This document shows positions 44,480 to 53,377 of a stretch of DNA of 64,000 nucleotides, piece by piece. Source of the stretch: Rutpela maculata (taxonomy: Eukaryota > Arthropoda > Insecta > Coleoptera > Cerambycidae); assembly GCA_936432065.2 (NCBI GenBank), contig OW386293.2:22270234-22334233 (forward strand), in the 5' to 3' direction. The notes under the pieces were generated by a model, which was not told where the DNA came from, ran no database searches, and was given only the letters and a program-made list of their open reading frames with translations. The position numbers and the translations under genes are program-made. The stretch's first letter is position 1; every line of letters starts with the position of its first letter.

Positions 44480-45115
44480 AAAAATATACATGGTGGACCC
44501 TATAAAAAATATAATTAAGGAAAAAAATGTGACGAAAGATGGTAATATTTTTCATATAGTTAACAGAACTATCACCATAAAAAAAAATTGAAAACGTGCC
44601 GGAAAGCAAGAATATTTTACATGTAGTTAGCACAAGTGTTAAAGAAGCAAAATATGAAAAAATATACAGGGTGGTCACTATAAAAAAAATTATGATAAAA
44701 ATACGACGGAGGACAATAATATTTTGCATGCAGTTAACACAACTGCCAAGGAAAAATATTAAAACAATTATACATGGTGGTCACCCCTACAAAAATTCAT
44801 AAAAAAATATGACGGATGATAATATTTCGCAAGTAGTTAATGCGACTGTCGGGTAAAAAATGAAAAATATACAGGGTGATCACTATAAAAAGTATTTATA
44901 GTGGAAATAATATTTGGACTGTAGTTGACACAATTACCGAGGATGATACCTGACATACCTTTAGTGAAAAATATACAGGGTTGTCACTAAAATATAACTA
45001 ATTAAGAAACGGCAGAGGCAAATAGAATTTGGAATGCAGTTGTCACTATTGCCAGGAAGAGAACCTGATATATTTTTACTAAAAAAAATATACAAGGTAG
45101 TCATCCCTCAGAAAA
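44480..45115. repeat. Minisatellite of units about 100-110 bp
   Basis: Each unit starts (A)TATACA(G/T)GGTGGTCAC and contains GACGGA.GA.AATAATATTT, GCA.GTAGTTA and ACAACTGCC-type blocks. Units begin near 44484, 44664, 44772, 44871, 44978 and 45090. The divergence between units is high. ORFs at 44325-44729 (-) and 44596-44802 (+) come from the repeat. Confidence 0.75.
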
Positions 45116-45976
45116 GACGGCAAGTTCTTAATACTATACACAATTCCATGCACGTCACTTTTGTTGGTAAAATTCAACCAAAGAAGTAATTAATAATTTT
45201 GACCAATAGGTGCAAATAACTTATTGGTCGAATAATGAGATGATTTCGACTTTTTGGTGAAAATATAAGTATTCTTAGTAGAAGCTTTCTTCAAGATATA
45301 CCATCACCTATTTAGTCATTTCAATACACTTCACTAATATCTCCTATGAGGGAATATTGATAATGTTAACAAAATTACTTAATAAGTTATTCAATGGAAA
45401 TATTACTTATTAGGTCGCAAATATCCCCTTATTTACATTACCAAATTGTTTCAAGTAAGTCAGTTTTTACCTATTTCCTTTATTAGGTGACAATAGCTAC
45501 TAAAATATTTGTCATAACCTATTAGGGCATTAATTTCACTAATAATTTACCTATCTTAATAGGGAACATAGCGACTTAACCAATTGAACTTTAACATTAC
45601 CTAGTTTCGACCTGTTTTGGTTGATTTAGCTGAAGTCGTCGACACCTAAATTGTTAGCCGGATAGATCCTTATAGCTGGTAAACTGTTGTGGAAAATTAC
45701 ATATAATAATATTTATTATTTTCCCTAAAGAACGAGATTAAAAAAAAAATTTTTGAAGCTTTATGAAAAACTACCATTTGGTCACACTAATCCTTTTTCT
45801 TTTTTCCTTTCGGTCCCGTTTTTTTTTTATGTAAAGTAAAATTCTGAGAAAAAAATTCAATACATATTTTTCTTCAATTATTTATGAACCAGGGTCACAG
45901 CACACTAGATTGAAAATTGAAATTGGCTGCAAAAAATTCAACATGACAGGAAAAATCGCGATATTAGCACAGCCAT

Positions 45977-46008
<32 letters not shown>

Positions 46009-46464
46009 TGCAAAATGACTTCTAGATTCCGAAAATCAAAAATATACAGGCTGTTCTATTTACCGCCGGTAAAACCGGAAGTCATAGAAACTTGACAGAT
46101 GGATAAAATAATGTTGTTTTGGTAACATGTGACACATGCCTAGTTTCATGTCGATCCGTTGAGAAATAAAGAAATGGCGGCCGGAAAGTCACACCCAATG
46201 TATACAAATGAATAGCGTTATCATATTCGAGATGCACTTGTCACAATTAATGCAGGTAATAATAAATTTTTTGATAAACTGACAAGATGAAATAGAGACT
46301 GAGCAAAAAGCAAATTCAGCCCACGGAAATTAGACAAAAATATGAGGAAACCTGGACAAAACTAGTAAAAATCTGAATTTTTGCACAGACGTTCTTTGAG
46401 GTGTCCCAAACCCAAATCCACAAAATGACAGAAATCCCAACATGGCTATCCAAGATATTGAAAG
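45116..46464. other. Intron with a (TTTA)n microsatellite, otherwise nothing seen
   Basis: TTTA is repeated about eight times at 45975-46008. From about 46040 to 46464, and again from 47254, the text appears to be one repeat split by the hAT at 46465-47245. I see no gene. Confidence 0.45.
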
Positions 46465-47245
46465 CAAGGTGTATTAAATAGGTGGTCCGACGTACGGCAC
46501 TTTCCTATTATAATAATGGCTTCATAAGTGCATGGTTACTATTTACTTTAGTAGATGGCGCGAGCAATTAGGTCCTACAATTACCTGGGCGTGCGCATCG
46601 CATAACTAACATAACCTCAGATTTTAAGGTTTTTTCGTTTATTCTCATTTTTAATGTAATGTAATGTATTGTAATGTTAATAGGCATTTTTAGCCATACT
46701 GGCTCCAAGCATATATTTAAAAATTCACGCAAATAATTTTTCAATATTGTTGATTAATAAAAACAGACTGCTAATTATAGGTTAGATTCCTAACCTGCAA
46801 AAAGTGTCTTATTTTATTGTGACAAACTATTTAAAACTTCATACACATTGCGTTGAACTTGATTTTGGTTGAAAGTAGAGGAACCAGGTACAAATTTTAA
46901 TAATAGCTACGTAATACTTGTAAATCTTAAGAAATATATATTTTTGAGGTTAGCTGTGGCGACACGTGCAATGCTGCATATAGTGTTGCATATATTCTTT
47001 CAATGTTTTAATTTAGCTACTTGATGTCAGATGTCACTGGACTCTTATTTCACTAAACAAAAACAAAACGCCGGGAATGTATGCAACACTGTATGCACGT
47101 ATGCACAGAACCTGTAAAATGATCTATCTATGCGTAAGTAATGAGAGAACTTATTGGTCCTGCCATCTATTACATTATGTACAAAGTAAGCACTTATGAA
47201 GCCACTGTGAGGGTTGTCGTCATATCACCTATTTAATACACCCTG
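46465..47245. mobile_element. hAT-type MITE with long inverted ends, 8-bp TSD
   Basis: The left end CAAGGTGTATTAAATAGGTG faces the right-end inverse CAGGGTGTATTAAATAGGTG, and similarity continues patchily (TGGCTTCATAAGTGC at both ends) for about 100 bp. The TSD ATTGAAAG is at 46457-46464 and 47246-47253. There is no coding sequence. Confidence 0.88.
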
Positions 47246-47387
47246 ATTGAAAGTCAAAGTTTTTTGCAAATATCTCGCGTCCTATGCATCGGATGCTCAT
47301 GAGGTCAATGTGAAAGTTGTAGAGAATTAAATTATCGACAAGTTGTCTTTTTTATTTTTTACCTCCTCTCTTTTTCGAGATATTCAA

Positions 47388-47850
47388 GGTCAACGTTTGA
47401 AAACATGGTTTTTCGCGAATATTTCACGGTAAAAAAATCGGACAGCAATAAAGTTAACATGAAAGTTGTAGAGAATTCAATTATCTACAAGATTGGTATT
47501 TTGCATTTTTTCCCAAAACCTCGCCCTTTTCGAGATATTCAAGGTCGAAGTTTAAAAAACTGTTTTTTGGCAATACTGCTTGTATGTAGACTTCGTCATG
47601 GTCCAATGCATAGGGAGTGAGATATTCACGACCTTGAATATCTCGAAAAGGGCGAGATTTTAGGAAAAAATGCAAAATACCATTCTTGTAAATAATTGAA
47701 TTCTCTACAACTTTCATGTTAACGTTATTGCTAGCATTATTGTTAGAATTATTGCTGTCCGATTTTTTTTTGGCGGGGGATATTCGTGAAAAACCATGTT
47801 TTCAAACTTTGACCTTGAATATTTCGAAAAAGGGAGGGGAGGGGGCTTGA
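47388..47850. repeat. Large imperfect palindrome (about 460 bp)
   Basis: The left arm has AACATGGTTTTTCGCGAATAT, AAGTTGTAGAGAATTCAATTA and TTTCGAGATATTCAAGGTC. They face their inverses at 47790-47810, 47690-47715 and 47628-47650, with the centre near 47600. The two minus/plus ORFs with near-identical peptides (KVVENSIIYK) reflect the symmetry. It could be a foldback MITE or an inverted duplication. Confidence 0.75.
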
Positions 47851-47949
47851 AAAGGCAAATTTTAATTCCATAAAACACTTTCCAAAACCTCAATAAAACA
47901 TTTATTATAAAAATAATAAACAATATGTCTGCCTGAAGTGTCGTTGATG

Positions 47950-47990
47950 CATGTGTGTGTGTGTATGTGTGTGTGCGTGTGTGTGTTAAT
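47950..47990. repeat. (TG)n microsatellite
   Basis: A run of TG dinucleotides with a few interruptions (TGTGTGTATG, TGCGTG). A matching (CA)n stretch is at 48088-48099. Confidence 0.85.
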
Positions 47991-48323
47991 TAAAAGCATT
48001 TCACGACTTACTGATGTGTAATTAAGTCTTTTTTGGAAAGGTGGAAGAAAATAAAAAAGAGTGGCCATTTTAAAAGGACTGTTAAAACACACACACATAC
48101 AAATTATTTTGAGGTTAAGTTTTAAGTTTTTTGTATCAAAAGTCAACGTCCCAAACGTTTTATTACAGCTTTTATCAAGTCCATGTGATCTTCGCCAAGT
48201 GCATTTGCATTTTTGTAAGGAAGGGATTATTTGTGATAGTATACAAAAAGACTAAAAGGGCTTCATTTAGAGTAAATGTTCTAGGTCATTACCATTATTA
48301 GAATATATGTTTAATGAGAGGAC

Positions 48324-49084
48324 CAGTGTTGCCAGATCAAAATTTTAAAAGTTATCAGACGACGCTTTAAAAAGTTACTAAATCTTACTAGAATTTCACT
48401 AGATTTGAAATTAAAGCTCTCATCTTTAATTTTCAAAAGTTGCAGTGTCTGTAGGACACGTAATTTTCTTGAGCTCTCTGAGCACAGCATAGCTTTGAGC
48501 GTCCTCTATCTGATTATTTCGTTACCAGACTTCGTACTCTGTATTGTATTAAAGGGTTTGTAACTGGAAAGTACTGTTTGTCTACGAGACTCTAGAGGGC
48601 AACGAGCCCAGACTATTCAATTGTAGCGATTCACGGTCAATAAACTATACGGTTACCTCAATTAGCAGCTTTTAGACGAGAGAGACCACGGAGCGGGGAA
48701 TCGAATGAAAGATGTTCTGTTAGGGTCTACAGCCTACGTCAGCTGTAGACCCTACAGGCATCTTTGTCTGTGTCTTTTGCACGGAAATCAGATATGTCTG
48801 TCTCTTTCATTTGATTCCCCGCTCCGCGCGTCTCTCTCGTCTAAGAGCTGCTGATCGAGGTAACCGTAGAGTTTAGTGACCGTGGTAGCGATTAACGTGA
48901 ACAGTTCTGTATTAAAAAGATCGCAACTCGAATTTAATGTTTGTCTACCTACCAGAAGAGGGCAATAAATTGGATGATTCAAAAATCATTAAAAATGGGC
49001 ATTTTCATAAAAGTTTTCACTAAATCACTAGATTTTAAAAAAATCACCAGATCTAGTGAAATTTCACTAGACCTGGCAACACTG
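48324..49084. mobile_element. hAT-type MITE with CAGTGTTGCCAG ends, 8-bp TSD
   Basis: CAGTGTTGCCAGATC and the inverse of ACCTGGCAACACTG form the ends. GAGAGGAC is duplicated at 48316-48323 and 49085-49092. Subterminal ACTAGATTT/AAATCTAGT motifs are repeated. A palindromic insert occupies the middle. Confidence 0.92.
48628..48895. repeat. Nested palindrome with a strong central stem
   Basis: ACGGTTACCTC, AGCAGCTTTTAGACGAGAGAG and GGAGCGGGGAATC in the left arm pair with GATTCCCCGCTCC, TCTCTCTCGTCTAAGAGCTGC and GAGGTAACCGT on the right. At the centre GGGTCTACAGC pairs with GCTGTAGACCC. It is likely a small foldback transposon inside the hAT MITE. Confidence 0.7.
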
Positions 49085-49092
49085 GAGAGGAC

Positions 49093-50073
49093 TGTAAAAT
49101 GACAATTAGGTTTTTAGTTGGCCGGCCATGTTTTTCTTGTTATATAAAAATATTCAAGGTCAATCTCACAATTATAATTATCAATAATTATCACTTTTTC
49201 GTTAGCAAATTAAGGTAGAATTACAAGAAACGACTGAAAATTACCGTGGGAACCGAGAAACAGCCCACATTTTTAAATTTGCTGATTACGTGTGTCTATA
49301 CAAATTTTGTACGGATATTAAAAACATTATTATTTCTGAGGAGCTCTTGTTTTTTGGGCCTTTCTTATGTAGTTTTAACGATAAACTGCCGTTGGTTTTA
49401 ATTTTTTTTGTCATACCTGATGGCTTTTTATTACCTTTCAAGTCGGCCTTAGAGAGGTTATAGTGCTCTACGCTTTATACATTTCAAATTCCATTTTGTC
49501 TTCAATAAGTCTGATGGTGTGTTTGCTTAAATCAGTTTAGAAAAAATAAAAGCAATAATAAAATTATTTGGATTCCTTCGTGGACATTCTTATAGCTTCT
49601 CAGTTCTAAAATGATTTTAAAAATCAGTTTTAAGGTAGCCTTCTAGGTGTTTTCTAGAAATGCAGGAAGCTAATAGAAAAGCTTCTGACAGCTTTAAAAT
49701 AGGTTTTAAGAAAGGTTTTAAAACGGCCCGAACAAGGTTTTCAAGAGCAGCACTTTGCCTCACTAAGGAGTTTTATGATGGAATTTAAAAAGGCCTTAAC
49801 AACCTTCATAAGGGTGGGCACTTTTAGTCTACAAGTCGTTTTATGATGGTATTAAGGATATTGTTACAGCAAAATAGATTTTTCAAGGCATTTTATAAAT
49901 AGTTTTATAGCACCCTTGTATACATTTAAGAAACTAAAATTGTTCCTTGTGTATACTCTTCGTTTTTGCGAAGAGTATAATAATTAGATGTAAAGAATTG
50001 TAAGACAGGCTGAAAGACTTCGGTTGCTGGCCTTTTGGAATATTTTATCCAATAAATAATATTCTCTCTTTAA
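49093..50073. other. Intron spacer with GTTTTAAA-rich text
   Basis: No element boundaries or coding sequence are visible. TTTTAAAA and related words recur at 49600-49900. Confidence 0.4.
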
Positions 50074-50188
50074 AAACTATCACTACTAGAAGGATGAAAT
50101 CTCGTTAATGTGGTAATTGTATCAAGAGATCGTTTGGTGCTGATGAAAAGGGGGGCTGCTACTAATTCCAGGATCCTTTCCTCTACTT

Positions 50189-50404
50189 CTACGGTACGAG
50201 TGGTGCAGAGCCACTTGAATTCTTTTTGATATTACCTCTTTCGTGAAGTCTGGTATGTAAACTGGCGAAGGTTTTATCACAGGGAATCTGTCTGTCATCA
50301 TTGAATGATTCTACATAGAGCCTATACGCTTCGGAAACGTTCCCGTTGGCCTTACCATACATGAAATGCATATCCGCAATTTTTTCAAAACAATATTGTT
50401 CCAT
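50189..50404 (-). pseudogene. DUF4817-type helix-turn-helix fragment
   Basis: The frame MEQYCFEKIADMHFMYGKAN, GNVSEAYRLYVESF and IPCDKTFASLHTRLHERGN matches the DUF4817 domain. This domain is the N-terminal DNA-binding module of many insect mariner-like transposases. Nothing downstream encodes a DDE core. It may be a fragment of a second transposon lodged in the Kolobok-like element. Confidence 0.7.
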
Positions 50405-50795
50405 TTTTCGGTCTTTTTCAGTACTTTACAGGTTTGACGACAAAATTTATTAACAATGACATTTCTATCTGGTTGAAACAAGCAAACTTCAATTTTTTGA
50501 AGGCACAATAGGGTTCTCCCAGAAAAAAAAATTATTGCTGAAATACTTAATTCACGTAAAAAAATGATTTATGGCATATTTATTATCTTTTTAATTTTAC
50601 TAATAGTAACGAAAAAAAAACTTAAAGTTTGAAAAATATTGAGTTCATTTTAAACAGCCATAAATTAGCGCGTTGTGACGTCAACGCCCTGAAATCCAAT
50701 AAAAAGTCGGCAGAAGTTAGCCGTGAAAAATATAAAACAACCTCTATTTATTGACAGCACTTTTTAATTATTATGAGTTGTAATGGATTATCAAA

Positions 50796-50936
50796 ATGCC
50801 TTAAATAGCTTGTTTTGTACCTTTGTGTAATAATACTAGTGAAAATGCTCCCTCAATATTATTTTTGACAGTACCACTCAATATTGAAAGACGAAAAAAG
50901 TGGTTTTCTGCTGTAAAATCTAATCAAATATTTCAT
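50796..50936 (+). pseudogene. THAP zinc-finger remnant
   Basis: The frame reads M-P-stop-I and then ACFVPLCNNTSENAPSILFL and TVPLNIERRKKWFSAVKSN. This gives the first Cys pair (CxxxxC), the VP motif and the RxxKW motif of THAP domains. The distal Cys-His pair is not found. It is a broken DNA-binding domain similar to, but distinct from, the THAP gene at 25613. Confidence 0.6.
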
Positions 50937-51030
50937 CTGGGAAAATATTTAAATTATTCACCATTTCAAAGTCTACTTTAGCTAAATTATCAGCAGCACC
51001 TTTAACATATCCCTCTTCCACTTTACTCAT
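50933..51030 (-). pseudogene. N-terminal fragment of an unknown transposon protein
   Basis: The minus-strand frame from a Met at about 51030 gives MSKVEEGYVKGAADNLAKVD, FEMVNNLNIFPDEIFD and a stop. The start resembles the opening of transposon-linked YqaJ-exonuclease-type proteins annotated in insects, from general recollection only. It overlaps the end of the THAP remnant on the other strand. Confidence 0.3.
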
Positions 51031-51873
51031 TTTGATCGTAGAATTAATAAAACATAAACCAGAAACTCATAAAATATTTTCACTCCAAACAATCCAAACA
51101 TCAAAATATAAATAAAGTTTTAGGTTAATCATCTGATATGAACTGCCAATGCAGAAGCGGGTGAAGGTTAAGCCTAAACTACAAAAGATCAACGTCCGAC
51201 GCTTTTACGAATAACTTGTGTGGTATTTATCTGGATTCTGATTGGCCAATATTTACAAGTCCACTGCTTTAGACCAATCACAGTACAAACAATAAAAGAG
51301 GAAATTCTGAGGAGTTTTAGAGGAAAGCTTCCTTTAACACACAGTTAGAACCTATTATTAACTAATTATATCCGTAATCTCATTGGTTTTCCGGGCAGAT
51401 ACGTCATTCTTGCGCGTTCAAATGCCCGTTTTAAAAAGCCCTGAAATTATCAGCAAGTTGTTTCAACGATATTTTCTTAGAAGTAATTCTTATTAGAAAA
51501 GTAAATTGTTATAAATTAATAGAATGTTTTATTATATCATTTTCACGACATAAAATGTTAAAATAAAATTAGTGGAAAACCCTATTGATCAATCGCCCTT
51601 TTTACATTGAACTTTTTAATCGGATTTTAAAGGAAAATTATACATTCTACGAATTTTCACCACGAGTATATTTTCTTTAAAAATTCGTCTGAGAAATCAT
51701 GTTTAAAGTCAAAAATAAAAGAAAAAATGTCAAAGCAAAAAAATTATGGTAATTTTAATCATCCATTTCGTACGCCCTTGGTCCCGCCCCGTTTCCATTA
51801 GCATTAAATGATTTCTCATGATAAAATTACCACATGTACGAGATTTCATCCCTCTAGTAGTAGTAGTTTTTAA

Positions 51874-52199
51874 AGTAACTAAACCGTATTGTATTGATAT
51901 AGTGTGTGTGAAGAGTTGACAATACAGTACATGTTATTTAGGCTCTGCAAAAGATGTTAGTTTTCTCTGAGACTATTTGCCTTAATTAGCTGAATTTCGG
52001 CATTCTTATGAAGCAAGTGAAATGCTACAAATTGGTATAATATAAAATGTGTATCATCTTCTCAGTGACAATTAAAACAATTGTAATTCATTAGCTGTTA
52101 TTTAATAGAATCTTAAAGAAGAGAAAAGTGCAGAATAAGAAGTGGTTATCTTATCTTAACATAAACAACACTAACATATGTTAAGGGTTGTTTATTTTA
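51874..52199. other. Spacer between the Kolobok-like element and the LINE
   Basis: It contains no ORF or repeat that I can identify. The 5' boundary of the LINE may lie here, since its 5' UTR is not delimited. Confidence 0.4.
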
Positions 52200-52267
52200 A
52201 GTTCCTCTCTCCATGGTAGTAGATAAATAAATTTTAAAAAGGGTTTTAAATACAATGAAATGAAACT

Positions 52268-53377
52268 ATGGAGTGCTATCTGTGTAAAATAATAAAACAA
52301 CCCACAAAAGACACAAAAGTTCCGTGCTACCCATGCGATACGTGTAGGAATGTTATATGTGTGGAATGTTCAGATTTATCAGCATCAGAGTGGAAATGCA
52401 TGCCATTGCAAAAACGTGTTGTCAAATTTTATTGCAAAAAATGCAGGAGCAATGATTTTGTGGAAAGTCTGCAAAATATCATTAAGGACAAAGAAACAAT
52501 AATAAATGACAAAAATGAAATAATAAAAATGCTACAGGAAAAACTTAAAATATATGAACAGATGGATAGTGGTATTTTACAAAAACAGACTTTTGCTGAA
52601 ACATTGAAAGGAAAAATTGAAATGACAAATATTCCAATATTGCAAAATGTTCCTGAAGTAATCATTAAACCTAAAAATACACAAAACGCTCAAAAAACTA
52701 AGAAAGACATTATGGACAATATCAATCCCACTGTCTTAAAAGTTGGCATAAATAACTTGAAAGCTACTAAATCTGGATCAGTGGTCATCAAATGTAAAAG
52801 TAAAAAAGAAGCTGAGGTTCTTGAGAAAATGGCTAAAGATAAATTGAAGGATTCTTACAATATAGAAACAGCAAAAATGAGGAAACCAAGAATTAAGATA
52901 ACAAACTTTTATCAAGACCTAACAAAAGAAGAAATTGTTGAGTCTTTATTACAACAAAACGATAAGGTAGAAGACTTTAATGTAACATTTATAAAAAAAG
53001 GAAGAAATGGAAATAACACTATATTTGGAGAATGTTCGGCATCTACTTTCAAACAATTAATGCATGTAAAGAAGGTATTTATTGGTTGGGAACGGTGCCC
53101 GATTTTTGAAGATTTATCAGTGCCACGTTGTTTTAAATGCCAAGGTTTTTATCATAAAAAGCAAGATTGCCATAATAAACTAGTGTGTCCTCTTTGTAGT
53201 GAAGAACATGAACAAAAAGACTGTACCAAACAAAAGAAAGTTTGCATAAATTGTATCAACTCAAATATTAAATATGAATTAAAGAATGATATCAATCATC
53301 ATTCAACTGATCAAAAGTATCCCACGTTACAATTTCACATTAAGATGTTAAAAAATAAAATTGATTATTGCACTTAA
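52268..53377 (+). CDS. LINE ORF1 nucleic-acid-binding protein
   Basis: This open frame of 369 codons encodes an N-terminal Cys-rich finger of PHD/RING type (residues about 3-60: CYLCK, CYPCDTCRNVICVEC, FYCKKC). A coiled coil follows (about 75-100: IIKDKETIINDKNEIIKMLQ), then an RRM-like central domain (PRIKITNFYQDLTKEEIVES and IFGECSASTFKQLM). Three CCHC zinc knuckles close it (CFKCQGFYHKKQDC, CPLCSEEHEQKDC, and a partial CINC). ORF1 proteins coat LINE RNA and act as nucleic-acid chaperones. The stop TAA (53375-53377) overlaps the ATG of ORF2 by one base. Confidence 0.88.
   Translation: MECYLCKIIKQPTKDTKVPCYPCDTCRNVICVECSDLSASEWKCMPLQKRVVKFYCKKCRSNDFVESLQNIIKDKETIINDKNEIIKMLQEKLKIYEQMDSGILQKQTFAETLKGKIEMTNIPILQNVPEVIIKPKNTQNAQKTKKDIMDNINPTVLKVGINNLKATKSGSVVIKCKSKKEAEVLEKMAKDKLKDSYNIETAKMRKPRIKITNFYQDLTKEEIVESLLQQNDKVEDFNVTFIKKGRNGNNTIFGECSASTFKQLMHVKKVFIGWERCPIFEDLSVPRCFKCQGFYHKKQDCHNKLVCPLCSEEHEQKDCTKQKKVCINCINSNIKYELKNDINHHSTDQKYPTLQFHIKMLKNKIDYCT

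Larger units (their letters stand above)
50074..51869. mobile_element. Kolobok-like DNA transposon (TTAA TSD, THAP remnant)
   Basis: The inverted ends AAACTATCACTACTAGAAGG and AAACTACTACTACTAGAGGG continue through GATGAAATCTCGT and TGTGGTAATT. They are flanked by TTAA at 50070-50073 and 51870-51873. A THAP zinc-finger coding remnant lies inside. TTAA duplication together with THAP coding sequence is characteristic of Kolobok; piggyBac also uses TTAA but lacks THAP. No catalytic domain remains, so the classification is a strong inference only. Confidence 0.68.
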
